64,000 nt of DNA from positions 4,340,001 to 4,404,000 of the forward strand of contig NZ_JACHMB010000001.1 of assembly GCF_014204795.1 (NCBI RefSeq). Direction: 5' to 3'. This document shows, in pieces, positions 33,717-42,910 of the stretch. Made by a program: the position numbers and the translations under genes. The notes under the pieces are model-generated. The model had not been told where the DNA came from. It made no database searches and saw nothing but the letters and a program-made list of their open reading frames with translations. Origin of the DNA: Nonomuraea jabiensis (GTDB taxonomy: Bacteria; Actinomycetota; Actinomycetes; Streptosporangiales; Streptosporangiaceae). Position 1 is the stretch's first letter; each line of letters begins with the position of its first letter.

Positions 33717-36428
33717 ATGCCGACGCGAGAGCCCGCGCGCCCACACGGACGTCACACGCCCGTGCGCGCCAAGGCCAGGCGCAGCGCCGCAGACGTGCTC
33801 GCCGGCATCGGATCGCTGATCGTGCTGGTCGCGCTCGTGGGCGGGGTGCCGTACGCGCTGCTCACGTTCGTGGGGCCGCCGATCGCGCCCGAGCTGCTCG
33901 ACCTCGACCTGCTCACCAGCCGCGTCGGCCCGAGCACCGTCGTGGCCGTGCTGGTGCTGCTGGTGTGGCTGGCCTGGTTCCAGCTGTTCGTGTGCGTCCT
34001 GGTCGAGGTGTACGCGGGCGTGCGCAGGGTCGGCATGCCGGCCCGCGTGCCGCTCTCCGGAGGCACGCAGGCCCTGGCCAACAAGCTCGTCGGCGCGGTG
34101 CTGCTGCTGTTCACGGCGGGCGCGATGGTCGTGCCGCTGGCCAAGCTGGCGCCCACGCCGGCCGCCACGCCCGTGACGGCGGTCGCGTACTCCGCGCCGA
34201 TCGTCGAGAAGGCGACCCTCGACACGCACAAGACCAAGAAGGTGTACGTGGTGCAGCCCCCGCACGGCCGGCACCACGAGAGCCTGTGGGAGATCGCCGA
34301 GAAGTGCCTCGGCGACGGCCGCCGATATCCCGAAATTTACCGGCTTAATCAGGCGAAGGAGCAGCCGGACGGCTCCCGCCTGCGCATGGCCGACCTGATC
34401 AGGCCCGGCTGGGTGCTCGACATGCCGGACGACGCCAGGCACGCCCACGTCGTCCCCGTCGACCAGCCCCGCGAGCAGACCCTGCGCGAGCACCCCGGCA
34501 GGGCGCCAGTGGGTCAGCACGCGGGTCAGCACGCCGACCGGCACGCCGACTCGAAGACCGGCCACGCCGAGAAGAAGGTCGAGGCCAAGCACCGCCAGCC
34601 GGACCAGCAGCAGCCCGACCGGCCGCAGGCCACCATCCGGCAGAGCCAGACGACCGACCTGACCGACTACCTCGCCACGGCCTCGCTGGCCGCCGCGGGC
34701 CTGCTGGTGGTGCTGGCCAGGCGGCGCCGCGAGCAGCTCTGGCGCAGGGTGTTCGGCCGCCGGATCGCACGCCCGCGCGACGACGCCGCCCAGGCCGAGG
34801 TCGCGTTGCGGCTGGGCGGCGACGCGCCGGGCGCCCGCATCCTCGACATCGGCCTGCGGCTGCTCGGCGCCGAGCTGGCCGCCCAGAACCGCACGCCGCC
34901 CACCGTGTACGGGGCGCACCTGTCGGCCCGCACGCTCGACCTGTGGATCCACCCGCCGGACGGCGACGCGCCCGCGCCGTGGACGGCCCAGGACGGCGGC
35001 CAGGTGTGGCGGCTGCCCGCGCACGAGGGCCGCCTGCTGGAGGAGCAGGCGGGCGGGGCGCCGTACCCCGGGCTGGTCTCCATCGGCACGGACGCCAGCG
35101 GCCGCGTGCTCATCGACCTGGAGGCCGCGCAGGGCCTGATCAACGTGCGCGGCCCGCAGACCACGGCCGCGCTGGCCGCCCTCGCCGTCGAGCTGGCCAC
35201 CAACCGCTGGTCCGACCGGATGCGTATCACGCTCGTCGGCTTCGGCGAGGAGCTGACCGCCATCGCGCCCGACCGCATCAGGGCCGTCGGCGGCCTGGCC
35301 GAGGTGCTGCCCGAGCTGGAGGCGATGGCCGCGCCGCGCAGGGAGGTGCTGACCGGGCGCATCACCGGCAGCCCGCGCGACGCCCACTACCTGCTGTCCG
35401 CGGTCGCGCCCACGCACGAGGAGGCCCGGCGACTGGCGCTGCTGGCCCGCCGGGACACCGCCGGTTACGTGCTGGCGGGCGAGGTCCCGCACGCCACCTG
35501 GACGCTGGAGATCGGCGACGACGGCCGGGCGAGGATCGCCGAGCTGGGCTTCGACGTGCAGGCCCAGCTCCTGCCCCGCCGCCACTACCAGGCATTGATC
35601 GACCTGTTCCGCACGGCCTCCCAGGTAGACGGCGAGGCCGTCTCCGAGGCCGAGCCGCTGGTGGGGCTGCACCCGCCCGCCGTCGAGATCAGGATGCTCG
35701 GCCCCATCGAGGTCATCGGCCTGCGGCCCCTGGAGGAGGGCCGGCTGGCGCTGGCCGCGGAGCTGCTGGTCTACCTGGCCACGCACCCCGGCGGCGTGCA
35801 CCCCTCGGTGCTGGGCGGGGTGCTCTGGCCGCGCGGCGTGCAGGACATGGTCAGGGACGCCACGATCGCCAGGGTCGCCGAATGGCTCGGCCCGGAGCAC
35901 CTGCACACCGACGAGGCCGGCCGGATCAGCCTGGGGCCCGAGGTGCGTACGGACTGGGCGCTGTTCCGCGAGCTCGTACGCCGCTCGCACGGCGACCCCA
36001 CGGCCCGGGCCGTCCTGCTGGAGAAGGCGCTCGGCCTGGTCAGAGGCCCGCTGCTGAGCGGCCGCCAGCCGGGCAGGTACGCCTGGCTGGCGGCCGAGGA
36101 CCTGGAGTACGACGTGGCCGCCGAGGTGGCCGACGCGGCGCACCAGCTCTGCGAGCTGCGGCTCGCGCACGGCCAGCCGGACGCCGCGGTGGCCGCCGTG
36201 CGCGCGGCCCTGCTGCTGGCGGTGGACGACGAGGGCCTCTGGCGCGACCTGCTGCGGGCCACGCACGCCACCGAGGACACCGTACGGCTGCGCGCCGTCG
36301 TCGAGGGGCTGACCCGCAGGGCGGCCTCGCACCCGTACGGCGGCGGGATGGCCCCGGAGACCGAGGCACTGATCGAGGAACTGCTGCCCACGTGGCGCAT
36401 CCATGTGGTGAGGGAGTCGTCGGCATGA
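33717..36428 (+). CDS. Membrane protein with LysM and C-terminal wHTH-BTAD domains
   Basis: 903 aa from the ATG at 33717 (GGAAGGGAG just upstream). About three membrane helices lie in residues 25-150, then a LysM-like domain (~175-225: SLWEIAEKCLGDGRRYPEIYRLNQ ... IRPGWVLDMP). A His/Gln/Lys-rich linker and another helix (~322-340) follow. The C-terminal quarter is a SARP/AfsR-type winged helix (~658-745: EIRMLGPIEVIGLRP) plus a BTAD-like tetratricopeptide domain (~745-890). LysM domains bind peptidoglycan while wHTH-BTAD normally binds DNA, so this could couple wall sensing to regulation. It sits in the Tad operon and its stop overlaps the next gene. Confidence 0.82.
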   Translation: MPTREPARPHGRHTPVRAKARRSAADVLAGIGSLIVLVALVGGVPYALLTFVGPPIAPELLDLDLLTSRVGPSTVVAVLVLLVWLAWFQLFVCVLVEVYAGVRRVGMPARVPLSGGTQALANKLVGAVLLLFTAGAMVVPLAKLAPTPAATPVTAVAYSAPIVEKATLDTHKTKKVYVVQPPHGRHHESLWEIAEKCLGDGRRYPEIYRLNQAKEQPDGSRLRMADLIRPGWVLDMPDDARHAHVVPVDQPREQTLREHPGRAPVGQHAGQHADRHADSKTGHAEKKVEAKHRQPDQQQPDRPQATIRQSQTTDLTDYLATASLAAAGLLVVLARRRREQLWRRVFGRRIARPRDDAAQAEVALRLGGDAPGARILDIGLRLLGAELAAQNRTPPTVYGAHLSARTLDLWIHPPDGDAPAPWTAQDGGQVWRLPAHEGRLLEEQAGGAPYPGLVSIGTDASGRVLIDLEAAQGLINVRGPQTTAALAALAVELATNRWSDRMRITLVGFGEELTAIAPDRIRAVGGLAEVLPELEAMAAPRREVLTGRITGSPRDAHYLLSAVAPTHEEARRLALLARRDTAGYVLAGEVPHATWTLEIGDDGRARIAELGFDVQAQLLPRRHYQALIDLFRTASQVDGEAVSEAEPLVGLHPPAVEIRMLGPIEVIGLRPLEEGRLALAAELLVYLATHPGGVHPSVLGGVLWPRGVQDMVRDATIARVAEWLGPEHLHTDEAGRISLGPEVRTDWALFRELVRRSHGDPTARAVLLEKALGLVRGPLLSGRQPGRYAWLAAEDLEYDVAAEVADAAHQLCELRLAHGQPDAAVAAVRAALLLAVDDEGLWRDLLRATHATEDTVRLRAVVEGLTRRAASHPYGGGMAPETEALIEELLPTWRIHVVRESSA

Positions 36429-37033
36429 GACGAGTCATGGTGCTGCTGGTGATCGTCCTGGCGGGCTGCGGGCAGGCCGAGCGCCCGTACGTGCCCGCGA
36501 CGGAGCCCGCCCCGGCGCAGAGCTCCGTGAAGCCCTCCGCAAAGGGGACACAGCCGGCGGAGACGCTGCCCTCCGGCCCCCAGAGCATCGCCATCGGCGA
36601 CGGGCTGCGCGTGCGGGTGGAGTGGCCTGCCGACCCAGACCCGCTGCTGAAGGTCATCGTCGACCAGTACGTGGGCACCCGCCAGGCGGTCGTCGACGGG
36701 ACCCGCGGCTACCGGCGCAATCTCGAGATCGATGCCGAGGCGCAGGCGACGGAGTGGGTGAACGAGTTCATCGACGCGGAGCGCTCGATGCGGGGGACGG
36801 GCCGGCTCTACGACCTGCGCGTCAGTGCCCGCATGGGCAAAGGCGCTCAGATCAACGCATGCGTTGACGAGTCGGGCGTGCGGTTGATCTCCTCCCGCAC
36901 CGGCAAGGCCGTCGCGCCCCAACCCGATTGGCTGCGCACCCCCTACAGCCAGAGCGTGGTCGCCCATCACGGCGACGACGGGGTGTGGCGCATCAGGTCC
37001 TACATCACCTCCACAGAGAGATGCACGCGATGA
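36425..37033 (+). CDS. Lipoprotein of the Tad locus
   Basis: 202 aa. MRRVMVLLVIVLAGC is a lipoprotein signal with lipobox LAGC (Cys15). A Pro/Ser linker (~20-60) is followed by a domain (~65-200) with an NTF2/limited Mce-like helical-sheet pattern (IVDQYVGTRQAVVDGTRGYR; DDGVWRI RSY) and two cysteines. Coupled by ATGA to the LysM-BTAD gene and to the next gene. Role in pilus anchoring is inference. Confidence 0.78.
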   Translation: MRRVMVLLVIVLAGCGQAERPYVPATEPAPAQSSVKPSAKGTQPAETLPSGPQSIAIGDGLRVRVEWPADPDPLLKVIVDQYVGTRQAVVDGTRGYRRNLEIDAEAQATEWVNEFIDAERSMRGTGRLYDLRVSARMGKGAQINACVDESGVRLISSRTGKAVAPQPDWLRTPYSQSVVAHHGDDGVWRIRSYITSTERCTR

Positions 37034-37953
37034 AACCTTTGCTCGCGGTACTGCTCGCGGTGCCGCTGTCACTCGCTCCGACCCCGGGACCCGGCGATGT
37101 GAAGGTCAACGGCGAACAGCGCGGGCCGACGACGACCCTGAGCCTGGAGGCCAGCACCATCAAGATCACCGGTGACGGCAAGGGCGGCTCGGGTGACGGC
37201 TACCGCATCCCGCGCCCCTGCTGGTACGAACCCAGCCTGGACGCCGAGGCGATGTACCGGCTGCACACCGAAGGCGCGGGCCCGGCCAGGCGGGCGGCCA
37301 TCGACGAGGGCAGCTTCCGGGCCTTCATCCAGCAGTTCGAGAAGCAGCGGGGCAAGCCGGGCCGGTGGTGGGTGCCCGCGTACAACAAGGCCGATCCGAA
37401 CGGCGCCGCCTGCTGGGGCGGCCTCCAGCAGTTCATCTTCATGCCCCCGAACACCACGCCGCCGTCCGGGATCACGATCGAGCAGCTGGCGCAGATCGCC
37501 AGGGCCGCGCTGACCGTCCCGGAACCCACGGTCAAGCTGAACCCCGACGCCAAGAGCTTCGTCAACCTCCCGACCTTCGTCTGGCTGGAGAACGTCGGCC
37601 AGCCGCGCCGCACGGTCACGGCGTCGATCCCCGGTGTCATGAGCGTGACCCTGGTGGCGACGCTGCAGGACATCAAGATCGACCCGGGCACCACCAAGGA
37701 CCGGGCCGAGGTGCACGAGGAGGGCTGCGGGCCGTCCGGGAAGCCGTACGAGAAGGGCGCCCCGTTCACCTGCGGCGTGCGTTACCTGCGCTCGGCGATC
37801 GACCAGCCGCGCGAGAAGTACACGCTGACCGTCACCACCGTCTGGCCGGTGCAGGTGGCCGACAACGTGGTGCCGTTCCAGTTCGCGCCCGTACAGGTCG
37901 GAGCCAGCCGGGACGTGCCGGTCGGCGAGATCCAGAGCAACGTCAAACCCTGA
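37030..37953 (+). CDS. Exported protein of the Tad locus
   Basis: 307 aa from the ATG at 37030, whose ATGA overlaps the lipoprotein stop. Sec signal MKPLLAVLLAVPLSLAPTPG. The mature part contains cysteines at RPCWYEP, AACWGGL, EGCGPS and TCGVRY, suggesting two disulfides, and a beta-rich C-terminal half. No known family recognised; several actinomycete Tad loci end with such an exported protein. Last gene of the operon. Confidence 0.75.
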   Translation: MKPLLAVLLAVPLSLAPTPGPGDVKVNGEQRGPTTTLSLEASTIKITGDGKGGSGDGYRIPRPCWYEPSLDAEAMYRLHTEGAGPARRAAIDEGSFRAFIQQFEKQRGKPGRWWVPAYNKADPNGAACWGGLQQFIFMPPNTTPPSGITIEQLAQIARAALTVPEPTVKLNPDAKSFVNLPTFVWLENVGQPRRTVTASIPGVMSVTLVATLQDIKIDPGTTKDRAEVHEEGCGPSGKPYEKGAPFTCGVRYLRSAIDQPREKYTLTVTTVWPVQVADNVVPFQFAPVQVGASRDVPVGEIQSNVKP

Positions 37954-37983
37954 GCGGTGGCCTGAGCCGCTCAGGGGCCGCTC

Positions 37984-38418
37984 TCAGGCCCGGACCACCG
38001 CCACCAGCGGGGCCAGCTCGGGCAGCGCCGCCGCCTCGTCGAGCACTTCCTTCAGCACGCCGTCGTGCGTGGGACGGGCCCGCTCCAGCAGCTCGAACCC
38101 GGCCTGCGTGACCTCCGAGTAGATCCCGCGCCGGTCGTCCTCGCACAGATAGCGCCTGAGCAGGCCGCGGTTCTCCAGGCGCGTCACCAGCCTGGTCGTG
38201 GCGCTCTGGCTGAGCACGACGGCCCTGGCGAGCTGCTGCATCCGCATGTGCCAGCCGTCCTGGCGGGCCAGCACGTCCAGCACTGTGTATTCGCTCACAC
38301 TGAGCGAGTGCTCCTTCTGGAGGGATCTCTCCAGCTTGTCCTCGATTTTCGCGTGGAGTGCCGCGAGGGTGCGCCAGCCCTGGGCGCGCGCCTCCACGGC
38401 GTCATCGGCTAGGGGCAT
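37984..38418 (-). CDS. MarR-family transcriptional regulator
   Basis: 144 aa from the ATG at 38418 (GGAGGC 6 nt upstream). The MarR winged helix is clear: HSLSVSEYTVLDVLARQ, recognition helix VVLSQSATTRLVTRLENRGLL, wing YLCEDDRRGIYSEVTQAG. MarR dimers repress divergent efflux genes and are released by small ligands. It is divergent from the MFS transporter at 38509. Confidence 0.9.
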   Translation of the reverse strand: MPLADDAVEARAQGWRTLAALHAKIEDKLERSLQKEHSLSVSEYTVLDVLARQDGWHMRMQQLARAVVLSQSATTRLVTRLENRGLLRRYLCEDDRRGIYSEVTQAGFELLERARPTHDGVLKEVLDEAAALPELAPLVAVVRA

Positions 38419-38508
38419 GTGACAGCCTCCTCGACATCCTTGTATGTTCATATAGTCGGCGTGTGCAAATAATGTCCACGCTTACTAACGTCGTCTGAGG
38501 AGTAGTCT
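38419..38508. promoter_or_regulatory. Divergent MarR/MFS control region with palindromes
   Basis: 90 bp, A+T-rich. TATG-tt-CATA (38443-38452) and GCGTG-13 nt-CACGC (38459-38463 and 38477-38481) are candidate MarR operators. GGAG (38500) precedes the MFS start. Confidence 0.55.
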
Positions 38509-39663
38509 ATGCCTCTCGCCCTGTTCGCCCTCGCGATCAGCGCCTTCGGCATCGGGACCACGGAGTTCATCATCAACGGGCTGCTGCCCGAGGTGGCGGC
38601 CGACTTCCACGTGACCATCCCGGCCGCCGGCCTGCTCGTGTCCGGCTACGCCCTGGGCGTGGCGGTCGGCGGGCCGCCGCTGACCATGCTCGGCGGGCGC
38701 CTGTCGCGCAAGACCATGCTGCTGTCGCTGATGGTGCTGTTCATCGTCGGGAACCTGCTGTCGGCGCTGGCGCCCTCGTACGGGGTGCTCATGTCCGGCC
38801 GGTTCCTGTCGGCCTTCGCGCACGGCGCGTACTTCGGGGTCGGCTCCGTGGTGGCCGCCGGCCTGGTGGCGCCGCAGAAGCGGGCCAGCGCGATCGCCAT
38901 GATGTTCACCGGCCTGACGCTCGCCAACGTCCTGGGCGTGCCCCTGGGGACCTGGATCGGCCAGGCGTTCGGCTGGCGGGCCACGTTCTGGGTCGTGGTG
39001 GCGATCGGCGTGGCCGGGCTCGCCGGCGTCGTCGCCCTCGTCCCCAGGCAGCCGCGTCCGACCGGGAGCGTCGTGCGGGAGCTGGCGACGTTCCGCAAGG
39101 CCGGCGTCTGGCTGGCCCTCGGGATGACCGTCTTCGGCTTCGCCCCGGTCTTCGCCGTCATCACGTTCATCGCGCCCATCATGACCGGCGTGGGCGGCTT
39201 CTCGCCCGGCGCCGTGCCCGTGGTCATGGCCCTGTTCGGGGTCGGCCTCGTGGCGGGCAACCTGATCGGCGGCAAGCTGGCCGACCGCGCGGTCATGCCC
39301 AGCATCTACGGCTCGGTCGCCCTGCTCACCCTGCTGGCCGTGGCGGTGGCCCTGGTGTCGGGCAACCAGGTGGCCTTCGTGATCACCATCACGCTGTTCG
39401 GGGTGGCCGCCTTCGCCACGGTCCCGCCCCTGCAGACCCGCGTCCTGGACGCCGCCGCCGGCGCCCCCACGCTGGCCTCGGCGGCCAACATCGGGGCCTT
39501 CAACCTGGGCAACGCGATCGGCTCCTTCGCGGCCGGCCTCACCATCGACGCCGGCCTCGGCTACACGGCCCCCGCCTGGACCGCGGCCCTGCTGGGCCTG
39601 GCGGGGCTGGCCGTGGCGGGGGCGGCGGGCCTGCAGGCCCGCCGCCTGGTGCCCGCCACCTAG
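38509..39663 (+). CDS. MFS efflux transporter (AraJ/Cmx-type)
   Basis: 384 aa with about 12 membrane helices. The start LFALAISAFGIGTTEFIING and loop GGRLSRKTMLLSLMVLF are typical of the DHA1 AraJ/Cmx drug-efflux branch. Divergent from the MarR gene, so ligand-induced efflux is likely. Substrate not predictable. Confidence 0.88.
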   Translation: MPLALFALAISAFGIGTTEFIINGLLPEVAADFHVTIPAAGLLVSGYALGVAVGGPPLTMLGGRLSRKTMLLSLMVLFIVGNLLSALAPSYGVLMSGRFLSAFAHGAYFGVGSVVAAGLVAPQKRASAIAMMFTGLTLANVLGVPLGTWIGQAFGWRATFWVVVAIGVAGLAGVVALVPRQPRPTGSVVRELATFRKAGVWLALGMTVFGFAPVFAVITFIAPIMTGVGGFSPGAVPVVMALFGVGLVAGNLIGGKLADRAVMPSIYGSVALLTLLAVAVALVSGNQVAFVITITLFGVAAFATVPPLQTRVLDAAAGAPTLASAANIGAFNLGNAIGSFAAGLTIDAGLGYTAPAWTAALLGLAGLAVAGAAGLQARRLVPAT

Positions 39664-40160
39664 AGAGCGCGGGACTCGTGGGCGATCAGCCACTCCTTGA
39701 CCGGCACGCCGTAGTAGTAGCCGCCGTAGCCTCCGACGCTGGGCAGCACCCGGTGGCAGGGGACGAAGGGCGCGATGAGGTTCTGCGCGCAGGCCGAGCC
39801 GGCCGCCCGGGCCGCCGTCCTGGGCATGCCCGCCCGCTCGGCCAGCTCCGCGTACGAGACCGTGGTCCCCGCCTTGACCTCGCGCAACGCGGCATGGAGC
39901 CGCTTGCGGGTGGCCGTACCCGGCTGGGAGACCTGGACGGCGTCCAGGGCGTCCAGGTCCCCGGCCAGGTACGCGCGGACCGCCTCGGAGGCGGCCCCGA
40001 GGTCGTCCACGACCTCCAAACCCTCCGACTGCAGCTCGGGCGTGAGGCGGACGAACATCTCCGTCGGGTCGGCGGTGAAGCCGGCCGCCACCACGACCCC
40101 CTCGCGGGACAGCAGGGACAGCGGCCCCACCGGGGTCGGGACGAGCTGGGCAGCGATCAT
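39660..40160 (-). CDS. ogt: Methylated-DNA-protein cysteine methyltransferase
   Basis: 166 aa. Active-site PCHRVLP with Cys135 (preceded by IAPFVPCHRV), Arg finger region TVSYAELAERAG. It transfers O6-alkyl groups from guanine to Cys135 in one suicide step. Start ATG at 40160 overlaps the alkA stop, so both repair proteins are co-translated. Its stop overlaps the convergent MFS stop by 4 bp. The family's usual Pro-Cys-His-Arg is intact. Confidence 0.93.
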   Translation of the reverse strand: MIAAQLVPTPVGPLSLLSREGVVVAAGFTADPTEMFVRLTPELQSEGLEVVDDLGAASEAVRAYLAGDLDALDAVQVSQPGTATRKRLHAALREVKAGTTVSYAELAERAGMPRTAARAAGSACAQNLIAPFVPCHRVLPSVGGYGGYYYGVPVKEWLIAHESRAL

Positions 40161-41536
40161 GATGCGCTCCAAAGGTGCAGGGCGGCGTAGGCCCGCCAGG
40201 GCCGCCACCGCTCGATGTGGTCGTCGGGAATGCCCAGGCAGGCCATGCGCTTCTTGAGCACGAGGTCGCCCGTGGGCCACGCGTCCGGGTCACGCAGCGC
40301 CCGGAGCGCGATGTAGCTGGCCGTCCACGGGCCGATGCCCGGGACCTCGAGCAGGTCCGCCACCGCCTCGGCGGGGTCCTGGCCGCCGTCGAGGTCCAGG
40401 CGGCCCTCCACCAGGTGGCCGGCCAGGTGCTTGAGCGTGTCGATCCGGCGGTTGGTCAGGCCCAGGCCGGTCAGGTCCGTCTCGAGGAGTTCGGCGGGGG
40501 TGGGGAAGAGGGGGCCGGGGGCCTTGGCGACGATGCGGCCGAGGATGGTGCGGGCGCCGGCCACCGAGATCTGCTGGCCGACCACCGCGCGTACGGCCAG
40601 CTCGAAGCCGTCGAACGCGCCCGGCACCCGCAGCCCGGGACGGGCCGTCACCAGGGGCCCGAGCGAGGTCTGCTCCAGGATCTCCGAAATGGCGGTGGGG
40701 TCGGCGTCGAGGTCGAGGAGGCGGCGGCAGCGCGCCACGACGCGGGCGAGCTGCCGCGTGTCGTCCATCACGACGTCCAGGGCTATGTGGTCCCGCCGCG
40801 GTGTGAGCGTGATCGTCCCACCTGGTACGGCTCGTACGTACGACGTCCGGTCCGCCACCTCCAGCCCCGGAATGGCGCGGGCCGCCAGGAACGCGAAGAC
40901 CCCCTCCACGTCGTACGGCTCGCGCCGGTGCAGCCGCAGCCGCAGTGCCGCGTCGGAGACCCGCGGGCCCGCCGTGGCCCGCAGTTCGCTGGGCGTGAAG
41001 CCGTACGTCTCCCGCATCGTCGCGTTGAACTGCCGCACGCTCCCGAACCCCGCCGCGAACGCCACCTCGGTGACCGGCAGCCCCGTCTCCGTCAGCAGCT
41101 GCTTGGCCAGCAGCAGCCGCTTGGTCCGCGCGACCGCCAGCGGCCCGACGCCCAGCTCGGCCACGAACAGCCGGTGCAGGTGCCGCTCGGTGATGTGCAG
41201 CCGCTGGGCCAGCCCCGCCACGCCCTGCTCGTCCGCCGCGCCGTCGTCGATCAGCCGCAGCGCCCGGCCGACCAGGTCGCCGCGCACGTCCCAGCCCGGG
41301 TCGCCGGGCGAGAGCTCCGGACGGCACCGCTTGCACGGCCGGAACCCGGCGGCCTCGGCCGAGGCCGCGTGCCGGTAGAAGCGCACGTTCCTGGAGGACG
41401 GCGTACGCGCCGGGCAGATCGGACGGCAGTAGATGCGCGTCGTCGTCACCGCCGTGTAGAAGCGCCCGTCGAACCGCGCGTCCCTGGCGGAGACGGCCCG
41501 GTAGCAGGAGTCGAAGTCGAGCTGCAGTGGTGACAT
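40157..41536 (-). CDS. alkA: Ada-AlkA fusion: methylation sensor and 3-methyladenine DNA glycosylase
   Basis: 459 aa. N-terminal Ada zinc domain with C37, C41, C68 and C71 (YCRPICPAR; PCKRCRPE), where the first Cys accepts methyl from phosphotriesters. An AraC-type HTH (~85-180: LHITERHLHRLFVAELGV) follows, then an AlkA glycosylase domain (~190-459) with HhH motif LEVPGIGPWTASYIAL and catalytic Asp424 (TGDLVLKK). One protein therefore senses methylation, activates transcription and excises N-alkyl bases. It is followed by ogt with a 4-bp overlap. Confidence 0.93.
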   Translation of the reverse strand: MSPLQLDFDSCYRAVSARDARFDGRFYTAVTTTRIYCRPICPARTPSSRNVRFYRHAASAEAAGFRPCKRCRPELSPGDPGWDVRGDLVGRALRLIDDGAADEQGVAGLAQRLHITERHLHRLFVAELGVGPLAVARTKRLLLAKQLLTETGLPVTEVAFAAGFGSVRQFNATMRETYGFTPSELRATAGPRVSDAALRLRLHRREPYDVEGVFAFLAARAIPGLEVADRTSYVRAVPGGTITLTPRRDHIALDVVMDDTRQLARVVARCRRLLDLDADPTAISEILEQTSLGPLVTARPGLRVPGAFDGFELAVRAVVGQQISVAGARTILGRIVAKAPGPLFPTPAELLETDLTGLGLTNRRIDTLKHLAGHLVEGRLDLDGGQDPAEAVADLLEVPGIGPWTASYIALRALRDPDAWPTGDLVLKKRMACLGIPDDHIERWRPWRAYAALHLWSAS

Positions 41537-41573
41537 GCCTTCGACACTAGGCGCTCCCCGAGGGCGCTGACTG

Positions 41574-41642
41574 GCGGAAATCGGACGTGAGCGTCGACCG
41601 GCAGGTCAGCAGGCCGAGCCGGGTGACCTGCGGAAATCGGAC
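41574..41642. promoter_or_regulatory. Direct repeats upstream of ada-alkA
   Basis: GCGGAAATCGGAC occurs exactly at 41574-41586 and 41630-41642, 56 bp apart, upstream of the alkA start (41536). It may be a binding site for the Ada/AraC domain or another regulator. Confidence 0.4.
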
Positions 41643-41655
41643 ACCCGGCGCACGG

Positions 41656-42597
41656 CTACTTGGACGAGACGCCCACACCCAGGTCGAACTCCCGGTAGAC
41701 CCGGGCCCAGAAGCCGTCACGCAGCCACACCCGGGCCTCCGGGTAGGGGCGCAGCGAGTGGCCGAGCTCCTTCTCCGCCTCGATCAGCAGCTCGGTGTCG
41801 ATCACGGTCGGCAGGATGGGCCCCGGCAGCAGGTCGCGGATGTTGTCGCGGCCACGGGTGAGGATCCACTTCTGCGCCACGTGCTCGCCCACGTCCTCCA
41901 CGCGCGGGCGGCTCGGCCCGAGCTTGGCCACCTGGCCGGGCTTGGCGTGCGGCTTGACCGGCGCGCGCCCGGCGAAGACCTGGGCGGGCGACGGGGCCGC
42001 GGCCGGCGGAGTGACCGGGACGGGCTGGGGAGCACGGCTGAAAAAGGGCCTCAGGAAATCAGCGGAGATCACTTCCACGGTGTCGGACTCCCACACCAGG
42101 CGCTCGGCCTGGTTGGTGCCGTACGGCGGCTCGACGCCCCACAGGTGGATCCGCACTCCGTACGCCTGCGCCGCCTCGACCGCCGGAACCATGTCCTCAT
42201 CGCCTGCCAGCAGGATCGTGTCGGTCACCGCATGATGCCGGGCCAGCGCCTCCAGATCGCTCCTGATCTGCGCGTCCACGCCTTTCTGCTGGCCACGGGC
42301 GTTCAGGTTGCCAAGCCGCACCTTGACCCACGGGAGCTGGGCGATGACCCGCTGGTCGACGGTGGGCACACGGTCACGGGCGGCGTCATACCAATAGATC
42401 CGCAGAAGTTCGCCGGAAATACGTTCCTCTGCATGTTTCTGTAGACTCTGGATGAGCTCATCGGCGGCCACCCGATATTCCTTGCGTTCCTTGGCGCCGA
42501 GCAGCACTTCACCCGCCGCCGCGTACAGATAACCGACATCCACCAGGACGGCGTACTTGGCTGCCACAGGATGCGGCATGAGGTCTGGGATGGCCAT
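41656..42597 (-). CDS. NYN-domain (PIN-like) RNase-type protein
   Basis: 313 aa. The NYN fold (~15-185) shows VLVDVGYLYAAAGEVL, then GVDAQIRSDLEALARHHAV and ILLAGDEDMVPAVEAAQAYG, giving the conserved acidic residues of a metal-dependent nuclease centre. A Pro/Ala linker (~190-225) leads to a C-terminal domain (~235-310) resembling those in LabA/DUF88 proteins. Likely a cytoplasmic RNA-processing or RNA-binding protein. Standing alone between divergent/convergent repair and carboxylase genes. Confidence 0.82.
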   Translation of the reverse strand: MAIPDLMPHPVAAKYAVLVDVGYLYAAAGEVLLGAKERKEYRVAADELIQSLQKHAEERISGELLRIYWYDAARDRVPTVDQRVIAQLPWVKVRLGNLNARGQQKGVDAQIRSDLEALARHHAVTDTILLAGDEDMVPAVEAAQAYGVRIHLWGVEPPYGTNQAERLVWESDTVEVISADFLRPFFSRAPQPVPVTPPAAAPSPAQVFAGRAPVKPHAKPGQVAKLGPSRPRVEDVGEHVAQKWILTRGRDNIRDLLPGPILPTVIDTELLIEAEKELGHSLRPYPEARVWLRDGFWARVYREFDLGVGVSSK

Positions 42598-42653
42598 GTC
42601 GTCCTCCAGGCCGCGGTGTTAGTTGATCGGCTGACTATATACGCCTACTTTCT

Positions 42654-42704
42654 CTAGATAGTACTCCCGGGGAACTTGACACCCGATTCTCAGGATCTAT
42701 CTAG
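42654..42704. other. Inverted repeat between NYN and accE genes
   Basis: CTAGATAG (42654-42661) pairs with CTATCTAG (42697-42704) across 35 nt, in A+T-rich sequence overlapping the accE stop (42701). Both flanking genes run on the minus strand. It could be part of a weak terminator or an operator for the NYN gene. Confidence 0.35.
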
Positions 42705-42910
42705 GGTAGTGCGCTCATCCGCCATGCCGACTTCCCTGGGACGACAGGCTTACGCATACCTCTGGCAGGGTTTCGCCACCTTTGCCGATGCGGCTCCGGA
42801 GACGCCTCGGGTTCGGCGTGCGAGCTCTGCCGCGCGACGAGTACGGCCACCAACGCCGCGATCTCCTCGGGCGTGGCGTTCCCCCGGACAATTCGCAGAT
42901 CTGGCGTCAT
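42701..42910 (-). CDS. Acyl-CoA carboxylase epsilon subunit
   Basis: 69 aa. The N-terminal RIVRGNATPEEIAALVAVL is the signature of the small AccE/PccE subunits of actinomycete acyl-CoA carboxylases, followed by a variable linker and the RWRNPARGMRKPV-type tail. It stabilises the alpha-beta holoenzyme. Start ATG (42910) overlaps the beta-subunit stop (ATGA). Confidence 0.88.
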   Translation of the reverse strand: MTPDLRIVRGNATPEEIAALVAVLVARQSSHAEPEASPEPHRQRWRNPARGMRKPVVPGKSAWRMSALP

